NCBI RefSeq assembly: GCF_000002985.6
Contig: NC_003284.9
Span: 16,678,001-16,742,000, forward strand
Direction: 5' to 3'
From: Caenorhabditis elegans
Taxonomy: Eukaryota; Nematoda; Chromadorea; Rhabditida; Rhabditidae
DNA: 64,000 nt
Shown: one piece after another, positions 1 through 10,529 of the stretch
Layout: each line of letters starts with the position of its first letter
How positions within the stretch are numbered: the first letter of the stretch is position 1
Notes under the pieces: model-generated
What the model was told of the DNA's origin: nothing
What the model saw: the letters and a program-made list of their open reading frames with translations, nothing else
Databases searched by the model: none
Made by a program: the position numbers and the translations under genes

Positions 1-1500
1 ATGAGTCATTGGAAGAATTGGAAGAATGACATATTTAGAAATAAAAAAAGCAATAAAAATAAACAAATTCTAAAAAAGAAGATCTAATTAAAGAAATAAA
101 AGTTGCCATATTGGAAGAAGTGACGTTAGTATTTGGCTCCCGTCAATATTGACTCAAAAACATCAGGAGCGAAAGCTATGTCGAAATAGAATTGAGGAAC
201 AATTGTTTTATTTCTGTCAATTTTTCGTGCTTATGGGAATCACTCAAATACAAATCAATCTAGACGATTCCGGAATCAAAAGTCAAAAGCTTATCAGTAA
301 GCGTACACAAAGCAATCAGTGGTCTTCAAACTTTTGGTAAATAGAGTTCGAGCCAAAGTAAATCAATTCATAGTACGTGCATAAAACACGGATGAAAAAT
401 TTGTAAGGAGATATATATATATGGACACTTTGAACTTTGGTTCAAAGTTTGGAAAAAAGTTTAACGCAGTGTTTTTGTTGAATACAAATGCACTTAAATG
501 ATAAATTAATTTGTTTAAACCGAGAAATTAATGGTGAAAATTATGTGAAAATGCCCAAAAAAAAAGACTCATTTCATGTTAATATTTTTATTTCTCTACA
601 ATTGCTGCTCTTTTCAGCACGAAATATATATAATTTTAGCTCAAGTCCTAATTTTGCCAAAGTTTTAGTGATTAGCAGAAATTCAGCCAATTGAGAATAC
701 ATTCGCGCTAAAAATACCGATACCTTAACACAGTAGAGCCTTGTTTGATAGCCCGGGGCGAGGTTTTTTCAGTTTTCTATTGTCCAAATTTTTAGTGTCT
801 TTGTTTGTAGTGAAAAAGAAGACTAAAATCCGCGTTTCATGCTTACAACCAGGTCCCACACTCTGAGGAATTGGAGTGTTCACGAAGCAATCGCTACTGT
901 ATTTTTACAGTTAAAGTTAATTGGTCCCTAAACATTTCTTTGAATAAAAACGCAGTGCCAGGGACGTCCAATGCTTTACCAATTTCCGAAATAAATTGAG
1001 CTCCCAGGCTCACGGAGAAGTTAGTAAAAGTGGAGAGAATAGAGCTGTCAGAAATGGTGCTACTCCTCTCAAAAATTCATGTTAGTTCTGGTTAGAAAAA
1101 ATGGCGAAGATCTGTCAGAATAATGAAAACAGGTAGCTTAATGGCCAAAATCCAAAAAAAAAAAACGGCGCCTTGAACTATTTCAAAACACATCACCACA
1201 TTGTGTTTTTATGAATCATCCAGACAATTCAACTGATCTATGTGTTTTTTTTGTTTGCACTCAGGAAGAGGCTCTGACTAATGCAAACAACAATACGTCG
1301 GTGTGCTCTTTTTTTAATGCTTATCAGTGTTAAATGGGGGGTTTGTCCTCCGCCATGACGCAATTTCTTTTTTTATGTTTCTGGTGTTTAAATATCACCG
1401 AAAAATTTCAGTTAGACATCAGTTCACCTTTCTTAATATTTTAATTTTTCATTCTTTTCGTTTCCGTTCCCGCTCTGAAAATTATTGTATATATTATTTT
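1..1500. other. AT-rich intergenic stretch, no gene seen
   Basis: No exon with matching splice sites and no repeat with clear ends was found. The last 150 bases before the histidine-rich gene end in a pyrimidine-rich run and TTTTAG, so they probably hold its promoter and splice acceptor. Confidence 0.5.
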
Positions 1501-1539
1501 GTTCTACTTAAAATTTTTCATTTTAGAATTTAAGACAAC

Positions 1540-1797
1540 ATGTACGAAAACGGAGGTTACAACCCGTACGGACAACAGGGATTTGCTCCTCCACCAGTAT
1601 TCGGTGGTCCAGGAGGCTATGCTCCGCCAACTGTTCATGTTCACAATAACGGAGGGCATCATCATGGGCACCATCACCATCACCATCATGGATTACTCCA
1701 TGGTCTTGGACATGCTTTGACTGGAGGACATCATCATCATCACCATCACGGTGGACATCATTTCGGACACCACCATCATCACCATGGGCATCACTAG
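1540..1797 (+). CDS. Histidine- and glycine-rich small protein, 85 residues
   Basis: This is a single uninterrupted reading frame from ATG to TAG. The first 40 residues are rich in Gly, Tyr, Pro and Asn (for example NPYGQQGFAPPPVFGGPGG). The rest is dominated by histidine runs of 6-7 separated by Gly: 31 of 85 residues are His. There is no hydrophobic leader, so the product is probably cytosolic or nuclear. A TTTTAG acceptor lies 14 bases before the ATG and could accept a trans-spliced leader or a 5' UTR intron. His codons alternate CAT and CAC, which argues for selection on the protein rather than simple CAT-repeat growth. Such His-rich peptides can bind zinc, copper or nickel; that function is inferred from composition only. 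I do not recognise a named gene. Confidence 0.8.
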   Translation: MYENGGYNPYGQQGFAPPPVFGGPGGYAPPTVHVHNNGGHHHGHHHHHHHGLLHGLGHALTGGHHHHHHHGGHHFGHHHHHHGHH

Positions 1798-2524
1798 TTT
1801 ATAAACTTTGAAATTCATCTGTAGATTTGTATAAATTGTATATTTAATTATCTTATGAAATTTTGATTTGGGTTTTGGGTTATATTTGTTAAAAATTTCT
1901 AAAAGAATGTACATTTCCGCTCCGCTCCTAGAAACTGAAATTAACAAATTTGACAGATGTGCTGCTTCATAATTTCCACCCATCTGAAAAGAAAAACTGT
2001 GTTAAATGGAACCTATTGCGAAATTTTAAGCATACAATTAAGGTTTTCTGGTTAAAAAAATGTTTCAGCTAATATCCTAGATTTTCAAGATCATTTTTAA
2101 TTGCGGAAAAGGCGTAACATAATTTTTTTTTCGCATTTATCAATTTTCTATAAACCTGTATATGTATTTCCGCTCAAAGCCTTTTTGATTTCCGAATATG
2201 TTTGCTATCAACACCACCTGATTGTTTTTTTTTAAACAAATTCTATAAATGCAGAAACTGTGTGTAATGCTTTAAAAAACCACTTTTTCAATTATTGACA
2301 AATCTAACAAAAGTCAAAATTATTGTCACTCGCGAAAAATTCTTAAATAGTTTCAAAAAACCAAAAACTGAAGAATAATTGTTTATGAGCATTAACTAGT
2401 TTTGACATCAAATTAAAAATATAATACCGTACTGTGAATACCTGTTTTATGTCAATAAATAGATGAATAATGCTCTGTTCACAAAATCACATCAAAATTT
2501 ATTTCAATGTTTCGTTTTGAAGTT
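1798..2524. other. Intergenic, nothing recognised
   Basis: AT-rich DNA between the histidine-rich gene and the palindromic element. No canonical AATAAA was found close behind the TAG, so the gene's 3' end is not defined from sequence. Confidence 0.4.
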
Positions 2525-2944
2525 AAAGGTGGAGTAGCGCCAGTGGGGATTTTGTCTGGATGCATTTATAATTATCCCAAACAACCCAATATCATAATAA
2601 AACACTCCAATTTTTTTTTTGATTTTTTATAATATCCGGTCAAAGTTTTGGAAAATTGCCAAACTTTTGAAAATTATGAGCTTTTGAGGAAATTCGAAGA
2701 AATGTCGCATGTTTCGACCCCTATAATGTTTTAATACAAATAATTTAAACAAAATTAAAACATAAGAAATGCCGAAAAAAAAATTTTTTTTGGTCGACTT
2801 CCAAAATTATGAGTGGCAAAACTGAGCAATTGCCACTTTTTGATAGTTCAAAAATTTTTTGAAAAGTTTTATCATGATATTTGGTCATTTTGGGGCCATA
2901 GAAGTGGTATTTATCAATTTCCCCACTGGCGCTACTCCACCTTT
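2525..2944. repeat. Palindromic MITE of the TTTAAA-target type
   Basis: The element begins AAAGGTGGAGTAGCGCCAGT (2525 on) and ends with the exact reverse complement (to 2944); 25 bases match at each end. It is flanked by TT on the left and AAA on the right, giving the TTTAAA context typical of the PALTTTAAA repeats described in C. elegans. The interior is AT-rich and has no coding potential, so it is non-autonomous. Related copies sit near 22.4 kb and 48 kb. Confidence 0.85.
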
Positions 2945-3058
2945 AAACCAAACTTTCTCACAAAAGTACGAGCATTGTTAATGGGTGAGCAAGGTTTTGC
3001 AATTGTTTTTACACACTTGGAACATTCATGAAAACAGAAGTTTTCAAAAATTTTCCTC

Positions 3059-3336
3059 CATTAGTCTTGCATGTAAGAATGCTTTTCAATAATTTCGTTG
3101 GGTGCAAGACTAGTTTTAGAATGCCATGTAACTTTGGAAAAGTGACCAATTTTCGCAGAAAACTAAACTTGATACCTTTTAAACAATGAAAATACATACT
3201 GTTCAATATTTCATAAATTATTTGAACATTTTGAAGCTTAATTCATCCAAAGTTGACAAAATTGTTGTTGTGGTTTGGCAAAGTACTGCTGATCTGGCAA
3301 AAAGACGGGTTCAATACTAATAAAGTAAATACGGTA
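3059..3336. repeat. Degenerate copy of the TAGTCTTGCATGCAAGACTA repeat
   Basis: TTAGTCTTGCATGTAAGAAT is at 3061. A second GTGCAAGACTAG motif follows near 3102, and ACTAATAAAGTAAATACGGT closes it near 3334. The same words, with ends reading ACCGTATTT and AAATACGGT, form compact elements at 39498 and 44524. This copy is decayed, with no clean inverted termini. Confidence 0.55.
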
Positions 3337-3400
3337 AGTAATACATATGTTTTGCAAAAGTTATAAGAATTCACGTTTTATCAAAAGTTTTCTCATTTAT

Positions 3401-3632
3401 TGTGCGAGATATCGCACTCTTTGCCCTTCCGACATAGCTCAGCTATTGTTTATTGTCTGATTGATATTGCAATATTGAGTTTGTTATTATTTAGAATCAT
3501 CCCACGACATTCTTTTGTTATCTTATTGTTTGTCCGCCCCCGTCTATTGTATATAAGCTGCTTCCTCTGAGGAAGCGGCATCTGTCTCATAATAAAGGAG
3601 TTTTGCTCCAGCCAGCCTCCCAATTCAGTTTA
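3401..3632 (+). mobile_element. Probable LTR of a retrotransposon relic
   Basis: The stretch starts TGTGCGAGATATCGCAC and carries, in order, a TATA box (GTATATAAGC near 3549), a short stem (CTTCCTCTGAGGAAG) and an AATAAA near 3592. It stops directly before a TGGTGCATCG primer-binding site. This is the order expected for U3-R-U5. No matching 3' LTR was found, so this is a broken insertion. Both ends are inferred: the right end from the primer site, the left end from the terminal TG. Confidence 0.6.
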
Positions 3633-4030
3633 TGGTGCATCGACGACCTATCGATTTCGGTGCCTTCTAAAAAGACCCGCGTGGCAGGCGGGACGCTGGC
3701 TGGGTTCCTAATATTCCATATTCCATTACTATTCGTGCTTCTGGTATTGCGGGCAGTTGGAGAAGATCCAAGTCGAGATGATGGCGCTAGAAAGGACTAG
3801 ACCAACCAATGCAAACAGTGTCAAGATGACAGCTTTCGGAAAAATCGGAGCAAGCAGTTCAAACAGATGAAAGCAAAATCGAACGAATTCAACAAGATGA
3901 TTGGATTGGTGAGCAGATCAACTCGGAGCAGTATCACTTCAAATGCTGTTCCAAACTGGAGACGCGCCAGCGGACGTGCAAAAATGCTGGGACAGACGAG
4001 TACCAGTAGTCACCAATGAATCTTGGTTCT
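3633..4030 (+). mobile_element. Primer-binding site and decayed leader/gag start of an LTR retrotransposon
   Basis: TGGTGCATCG at 3633-3642 is complementary to the 3' end of a typical animal tRNA-Gly (…CGATGCACCA); complementarity weakens after ten bases. The following 400 bases are less AT-rich than their surroundings. ATG codons near 3778 are soon followed by stops, so no gag protein survives. No reverse transcriptase, integrase or protease sequence was seen, so most of the element has been lost. Confidence 0.5.
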
Positions 4031-4689
4031 CAGAATAACCAGAGTTATCGAAACACCAATTATTGTCCAATTAGATTAAGCCATATGTTGCCCAATGTTC
4101 CTGCGCGATGGTGTTCCTGGGTGTTATTCTATTTCTAAAGGGGCAATGTGGTTATTGACTAATTTGATGTTCCCTGCGCGATGTTTTCTTGTGGATAAAA
4201 CTTTTGATCAATCCTTTCATAAATTATTATTTTATTAGGGCATTGACCACTATATACATGTTTGAAACGAGAAACTAAGGCGCAAATTTATGATTTATTA
4301 GTTTTTCGTCTGTTTGAGGATTTTCAAAGCGAGCGAATGTGGTTAGAGAAATTTGGTATATTTTAGGCCAAAAACAGAACCAAAAACAGTTTTCAAAATA
4401 TCGAATTTTGAGGGAAAAACATTCTTAAATGTTTTTGTTCTTGATTTTTAGTCCAAAACTTTAAAAAACACATTTTTGTACTTCTGTTTCTTGTGCAATT
4501 TTATTCGTGACAGCTATGCAGTGAGCTTTGGACAATCGCAAATGAAACAGGTGGCTAGAGACGCCTGTTAAGCACCTGTTCTCTAGTTATGAGTAACTCG
4601 GAATTTACGTATGTTATTCGTCAATTTTTAAACTGCTATAAAATCACTGTTAGAAATTGTGTAGATAGTTGTTCTTCGCAGTTCTCATA
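4031..4689. other. Intergenic, possible retroelement remnant
   Basis: Two related phrases containing CCTGCGCGATG occur near 4102 and 4172, suggesting a small internal duplication or more retroelement debris. Nothing coding was found. Confidence 0.35.
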
Positions 4690-4697
4690 GTCAGGAA

Positions 4698-4911
4698 CAG
4701 GGCTGTGCGGCAACCGGCAACCGAGTTGCCGTAAATTTTGGGGTTCGGCAACTTCGGCAATTGCCGGTTGCCGAAAAGTTGACGAAATATTGGCAATCGA
4801 AAGTTGCCGGTTGCCGAAAATTTCTGGGTTCGGCAACTTCGGCAATTGCCGGTTGCCAAAATTTTTTGGGTTCGGCAACTTCGGCGAAATTCCGGTTGCC
4901 GCACAGCCCTG
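4698..4911. mobile_element. Non-autonomous hAT-type element with an internal minisatellite
   Basis: Perfect 20-base terminal inverted repeats start CAGGGCTGTGCGGCAACCGG and end with its complement. The element is flanked by exact 8-base direct repeats, GTCAGGAA, at 4690-4697 and 4912-4919. CAGGG ends and an 8-base target duplication are hallmarks of the hAT superfamily. The interior is a diverged direct repeat of about 40 bases built from GGTTCGGCAACTTCGGCAAT and CCGGTTGCCGAAA. No transposase is present. Decayed pieces occur at 25692-25727 and near 28620-28685. Confidence 0.85.
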
Positions 4912-4919
4912 GTCAGGAA

Positions 4920-5813
4920 CACGAACTCCAAGCAAATGTGGAGTAAAAAAACAATTTCACTTTATTCACAGTAAATTAACCGATCATTAGATCGTAATAT
5001 GCTTTTTTCAATTTTGCAAAACGGAAAAAAAATGATAATTATTTCTTAATTTCCGTGAGTGACATCATTTTCAACATTATTGATTTTTCTTAAGTACCCG
5101 TTTCAAATTGTTTTTAAAACTTTCAACTTCCAAAAAACTGTTTACAAAACCATTAGTAAGTAGCATTCAAAAGTTTTACAAGCTTTCACATTCGAAATTC
5201 CAAAAAAAAGCTTTGTATCAGAAGTTATTGAACGTTTGACAAGTTGTGTGAGACAGTAGTGTTAAGAAGGAAACGGTTGCCACTTGGTAGCTGGCCCGCG
5301 GAGAGCTGAGTTGTTTGCGCGGAGGCCAGCTGTGTGTCGGCAAGATCAAAATGGTGTATGGTAAATATAATGTAGTGTATGTCTGAAATTTGTCTGGAAA
5401 TCTCAAACTTTTTTCCCATAGTATATAAATTTCTCATAGAATCTGAAAATACAGGTAAGAAACCCCGAAAATGCTACAATTTGTTTGAAAAAGCTGGAGG
5501 AAATCTGGAATTTGTCTGAAAACCGAAAAAAGCGCATTTTCAATCACAATTGATTCATTACATTCTTACTACTTTTGAAAACATACGTATTTAAATCCAC
5601 ACCATCAGCATTGTTGAATAATCCATCAAAAGAAAGATACCGCCGCATGCGTAGCGTAACACGCGAGGGTTTGGAAACCGACAGAGTCAAGTATATTGTT
5701 CTAGTAATTCATCAGATTTTCAGACAAGGTTCAGACAAATTTTAGACCAAATTTTGCATTATTTCAAACCATAGGGTGGTCACCTGTCACCAACCTTTCC
5801 CACCGGTCACCAC
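4920..5813. other. Intergenic, nothing firm
   Basis: Includes a short GC-richer patch (5280-5340) and another near 5640-5700, both resembling transposon debris. There are no exons with consistent splice sites. Confidence 0.35.
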
Positions 5814-6103
5814 AAGGGCTGTTGCAAAAAAATTGACCAAAAAAACAAACAACAATAATTCGAAATTTTCAAAATAACCAAAAAAACAAAAAAATCAATT
5901 TCTGATTTCAAACGGGACGAATCAGAATTTCGTGAAATATTTTGTTGATTTTATTTTTTTTTTTTGTTCTCGTTTGTTAAATTTTTTCGCTGAATCAGTG
6001 TTGTAATTTATTTTTTTGTTTTTTTGGTTTTTTTGATGTCGAAAAATCAAAAAAAAAACCAACAAAAAAAACCTAAACAAAAAACAAAAGTACAACAGCC
6101 CTG
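5814..6103. mobile_element. Second short hAT-type foldback element
   Basis: The termini read AAGGGCTGTTG on the left and CAACAGCCCTG on the right. They are flanked by GTCACCAC (5806-5813) and GTCACCAT (6104-6111), a 7-of-8 target duplication. The ends share AGGGCTGT with the 4698-4911 element, so the two are probably mobilised by related transposases. The interior is poly-A/poly-T rich and largely self-complementary (CCAAAAAAAC versus GTTTTTTTGG). It is non-coding. Confidence 0.75.
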
Positions 6104-6413
6104 GTCACCATCGACGAGATTTATAAAACGAGAGTGTTCAGGTATAGTTTTTTACATGAAAATTATCAATCTGCCTATACTGCTCCTTCTGTTAGTCTGT
6201 TTATACACATTAATATCTTGCAAATAAAGTTTCATAATTGAAGCTTTTTTAATCACTTGAAAAAGAAATGTCTTGAGGTAAAATGTGCTAATTGAAGGAA
6301 TTGAAAACGAATCAGTTTATTTAAGATGATGATACTAAATGATATTATAAAATGATATTATATGATATGATATGATATGATAAAACTATTCTCCGCTAAA
6401 ATGCAAATACATG

Positions 6414-8084
6414 TCAAATTGAAATATTCGGAATGCTGAACCACATGCAATTAGATCCACTAATTGATTTTTTGCTACCAATTTCGGCTGATTGGAATAG
6501 ACTTTTCCTCGAGCTTGCTGTTCTTAAAACTGTATCTAGCAAGTCTCTTATTGCTGATATACGAATTGTTGATGTGCACGGGTTTCTTCTTCGAGCCAGA
6601 TCAACCAGAGCTCCGATCGCTCTGTATCCACACGAGTATCCGTCTGTCTGTTGCTCATAGTTAATGTCCACGGTGCAAGGAATTTGACGTTCAAATATTT
6701 GCCCAAACATAACTGATACTTGTTTGCAAACATTTTCGGATACCTGAAAACAATATAGTTTCGTGAGGTCACATGAGAGAGTTAGAGAGAGAGAGAGAGA
6801 GAGAGAGACTCACTATCGGGTTTCCATCCGCATCGAATCTCTGCAGACTGTCATAAATCGCTATGAAGTTCTTGTCTGAGTTGTAGCTGCAAATGTTTTT
6901 ATTTCAGAATTTTTTTTATTCTGTGCTGACTTACAATAACAGGATGTAATGAGCACGACTACTGTCGAGTAGAATCTGAGCAACCGGGTTCTGTCCCGTA
7001 ATTCGAGCTTGCACATCGGCCGTATTTTCCTATAATTTTTATGTGATTTATATTCTCAGAATTTAAGGTGAAACATTACCACTTTCAAGTATTGCATAGA
7101 GAACATTCCTTCAATTTCATACCCATAGGCAAGTTGTAACTTGTCACAGAAACTGTTGATCAAATCATCCGGAAGAAGTTCGTCAGTCACCTGAATTTTC
7201 AAAATAAGTTCATCAAAATATTTTTTGAAGACTGTTCAAAATAACCCCAAACTGCAGAACACGACAAATGGATCAAGACAAATGAGTTAAGTTCAAAACT
7301 GTATAGTGTTGAAACCGGATCCAACTTTCGTGTGCTCAGTTGGGTCTGCTTTTTACCAACTCACGCTATCATCGATGACACTTTAATTCGGTTGGACATC
7401 AGCAGCTTCATTGAGCAATTCCAGAATTTTTCTCAATTTCCCCGGTTCGTTATTGTCCTTCAGTATTCGAACTTGACCCACAATACTTTTCAACGCCTGT
7501 AAAAATAAAATGATTGGTACTTATTGGCATTTTTCTCAATAAAGGAATATATCCCAAATATAATCTTCTAATATCTGTTACCTTATTAATTTCTGTTATC
7601 AGTTTAGATGACGTATCCGCGGATGTTCCAGCTACTCGTACTTCCTGAAAATTCAAAATTGAGTGATTATTTGTTGGTATTAATAAAATTTGAACTTTAA
7701 ACAGCATTATCCAAAGAATTTAAAATGTTATTTTGAATTTTGTCAAAATGAAATAAATGAATGTTTTTGTTGTTGAAATTTCTTTTTTATCATTTTCTGA
7801 GTGACATTAGAAATTTAAAGGACAAAAACTATGGACTTGGTCAATATAATTTCGTCTAACCCAATTTGATGATATTGAGAAACTTATATATGGAAATAGT
7901 AAGAACTAAATTTTCTAATTAGACATTGCCAAACTTCACAAACCTGTACTTTGTCGTAATCTAATATAACTTCTTCAAATTGTGAATGATCGTCACTCGT
8001 CACAGCTGAGGTAGATTCCTGAGTCAGTTCATTGATTGAGTTCTTGACAAAGATCTCTACAGGATCTGTATTCTCCCAATCGGT
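6414..8084 (-). CDS. Ulp1/SENP-like cysteine protease (C48 type), 5' end uncertain
   Basis: Seven exons read on the minus strand: 8084-7944 (start unresolved), 7644-7582, 7496-7398, 7190-7080, 7029-6935, 6886-6814 and 6743-6414, all phase-compatible. The catalytic signature is complete: His in RAHYILLF, Asp in IAIYDSLQRF, and the Gln and Cys in EQQTDGYSCGYRA. Ulp1/SENP enzymes cut SUMO or related modifiers from proteins, usually at or in the nucleus; that role is inferred. Upstream of the protease core the exons encode acidic and Ser/Thr-rich sequence. The first exon has no ATG and is closed by an in-frame TAA at 8085-8087. The 7398 donor is weak (GAT|GTCC), because reading on meets TAA. The gene follows the haspin-like kinase on the same strand and overlaps its last exon in another frame, so it may be a downstream partner, a former fusion, or damaged at its 5' end. 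Confidence 0.75.
6784..6808. repeat. (GA)n microsatellite
   Basis: About twelve GA units lie in the intron between the last two exons of the protease gene, beside the donor at 6813. Confidence 0.9.
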
Positions 8085-9196
8085 TTATCATTATCATCGC
8101 TGTCTGAATTAGTTTTGTTTAGTGATTATACATAGTTTTTGAATTTATGCAAACCTGAACACTTTCTTCTGAATGTTCAATAAACGAAGAAGAATGTTTC
8201 CTGATGATGGCCGTTGCTATGTACCGTATCCACAACACGTACGATTCACTTAAGAAATGTTGCCAGTTTTTCCTGAAGTGTCAACTGTTTATCGCTTTTT
8301 GATTTCGATATTACTCACTGGCAGTTTCTCCTCATCTCTCGATATACATCGAATTGCGAGTCACTGAATCCTTCAAACATTGCTGTGTCAATTTCCGTGT
8401 CGACGTAAATTGTTTTGCCGCCTGAGAAAAAAACCAATTTGGTTCTGGAAATTGATAATTTCTCAAAATCTAGACAAACCTTCTTGAATGCGGCTCCATG
8501 TAAAGTCTATAATCGTAACACGAACTCCTCGCAATTTTATTCTCACCGGACGGTTGTTGAGGACGAACTCTAACTCCTCCGCCCCGGTTTTGTCAATAAG
8601 CACATTTCCGAGGTGAAGGTCCCGATGCTCAAACTGCAACTCCGTTTCCGCAATTGCCAACGAATAGACGAGTTGCTGCATAATAGAATGGAATTGATCG
8701 ATACTCTCCATTTTGAACTTCTCGAGGGCAGTTCCGCCCTTTGAAAGTATCAAAACCAGGTATAGTTGATTTTTATTGAACTTTGACGGACGGATGTTTT
8801 CAGACTCCTCTTCCACTCGATACGTGTCCCAAGCCTTTAGTAGAGAAGTTGGGTGCTTTCCTATTACAACTTTTGCCATAACCATTTTTACGAAGTTTTC
8901 AGTGACGTTGGCGTGGTTTTTAGTACTCAGAGCTGACAGAGATTTCAGAATAGCCAATTCTGCTATTACTGCGTCTATTCCTTGTGTGTGTTCTCCACAT
9001 TTCTCTCCATTTGATATATCTCTGCACGGGAGTACTTTCATCACAACCGATTGATTGTTAAAAATCGTTGAAAACGCTTCAGCGTAACAACCTTCTCCAA
9101 TTTTCGCGATGTTCTTGGAATCCAACGACAGTGACGACCATTTTTCAGGTTTATATTGTCCGCATTTGCTGAGTAGCTGTTGAAATGCAGGTTCTT
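8029..9196 (-). CDS. Haspin-like protein kinase, 5' exon(s) missing from the model
   Basis: Four phase-matched exons: 9196-8480, 8421-8319, 8272-8155 and 8103-8029 (TGA). The kinase fold is readable: glycine loop KIGEGCYAEAF, lysine in VVMKVL, an acidic αC segment, hinge YLVLILSKGG, catalytic loop HRDLHLGNVLI and a DFT motif in VTIIDFTWSR. HRDLHxGN plus DFT rather than DFG is characteristic of the haspin family. The haspin-type C-terminal lobe follows (SDSQFDVYREMR, NWQHFLSESYVLWIRYI). Haspins phosphorylate histone H3 Thr3 during mitosis; nematodes carry many divergent relatives, several germline-expressed, so the substrate of this one is unknown. The frame continues upstream of 9196 with no ATG, only a TTG, and a TTTCTCAG acceptor ends at 9197; an earlier exon is therefore needed. 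About 330 residues are covered here. Confidence 0.82.
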
Positions 9197-9394
9197 CTGA
9201 GAAAGTAAAATTGTATTGATTCAAAATTCAAAGTTGCACGCGAGCGGTATCTATAGACAATTTCTTTAGCGTATCATCAGAAGCTCAGACATGTTTCTTT
9301 TGAAAATGATTAAAATTTCAAAATTTTTGCTTCATATTAATTCTTTTTTTTTAATTTCTTGAAGTATTTGTGACAAAACAGCACATTGAATTGT

Positions 9395-10085
9395 TAGGTT
9401 AAAATATTTTGCTAAGAGAGGCAACGGGACAGGTATAAAGGGGATACAGAAAAGTAAAAGAAGATCTGGAGTGATAGAATCCACGTCTTATATACCCCTC
9501 TGCGGTGGGAAGGCGGAGTCGTCGATTCCTCCGCAGAAAGGTCCAGAAGACGTAAACAAGGTGAGCGCTCCCCCGCGCGCGCGCGCACACACTTGAGTGC
9601 GCACACACACACAGGGTTACGGTAGCCGAGAAGTTTAGAGGCTTGGAATAAATCGAGTGTATGTGAATACTGTAATTATCTCAGGGATCGAACGCGTAAG
9701 GAGCGTTTGGCACTGTGCACAGATGGATCAATTGAAGAGCTGTAGTCGGAGAAGAGCGAAGGGTTGATCCATGACGTGACTGACTTTCTGGCCGGTGATC
9801 CTGTAAATAAAAGCATTACTCCCTATACACACTTTGCCTTCTATCACCGGAGAATTGGGGAATAGGAGAAGTGTAGAGATGGTTAGAATCCTTACACTAT
9901 TACAGGTTGTGACGTGTTTGAACGACTCAAGCTAGTCACCCACTAACCGAAAGTATTGGCCCAGTCGTGACCATGCTCTGTTTAATTAAACTGAATTATT
10001 AAACCTGACACTCACCTTGTGGTATTGAGTTTCTGCCGTGATCATTGTTCGACGTTAAACTCGGTGTCCGTGGTGAGCTGGATGG
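9395..10085. other. GC-richer composite repeat with hairpins, LTR-like
   Basis: The stretch is less AT-rich than its flanks. It starts TGTTAGG and contains TATA-like words on both strands (GTATAAAGG at 9434, TATATACCC near 9490), a (CG)/(CA) microsatellite at 9577-9612 and AATAAA near 9648. Two inverted pairs are present: ATGGATCAA with TTGATCCAT (about 9722 and 9764), and CCGGTGAT with ATCACCGG (about 9792 and 9842). It could be an old LTR (TGTTAGG…TATTACA, 9389-9904) or another transposon. No coding frame was found. It lies where the first intron of the haspin-like gene would be. Confidence 0.4.
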
Positions 10086-10145
10086 GCTTTTTTTCTAAAT
10101 TACATAAATGAACAGATTGTGTGCGATGAGGTTCAAATATTGTAC

Positions 10146-10225
10146 CTTTTTTGACAACTTTTCTTCTTTCCTCTCGCTCTTGCCATCAAGTTTCGAAGCA
10201 TTTTCCTTTTGTTGGTGAACGCCAT
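10146..10225 (-). CDS. Possible 5' exon, basic/lysine-rich
   Basis: ATG sits directly after a TTTTCAG acceptor, and the frame runs 80 bases to an AAG|GTACAA donor, encoding MAFTNKRKMLRNLMARARGK and further lysines. Another frame through the same exon reads DGVHQQKENASKLDGKSERK. It lies on the strand of the haspin-like gene, upstream of it, and could be its first exon. Neither frame joins exon 9196 in phase, so an extra exon would be needed. The acceptor beside the ATG could instead be a trans-splice site. Confidence 0.35.
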
Positions 10226-10529
10226 CTGAAAATACTTTATTTGTTGTATACAAGAGCGCGCTGCGATTGCTGCTTGGCAGTTGAAATTTTGGCAATCTTG
10301 GCAATTGCAGAATGTGATTTTCACACAAAAATGATGAAATTAAGTGTAAACTAGATATTTTTATACATAACAAACATTTGAGTTTGAAAATTGGATCTCG
10401 AGAGTTGGCATTGGAATTATATATGATTATTGAAAAATGAAGAATTGAAGAATTGGAATTGGTACATGCCCTTATTTTAATAGTAATTTTTAAGTTATTC
10501 AAACTAAAAACGTGAACCACATTTTTTAT

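Noticed and set aside
1504..1983. Methionine-rich minus-strand frames opposite the histidine-rich gene
   Set aside because: They are the complements of CAT/CAC codons (ATG/GTG), a shadow of the real frame.
4636..4990. Several overlapping frames of about 60-100 codons on both strands
   Set aside because: They translate the repeat units of the hAT-type element and its flanks, not a protein.
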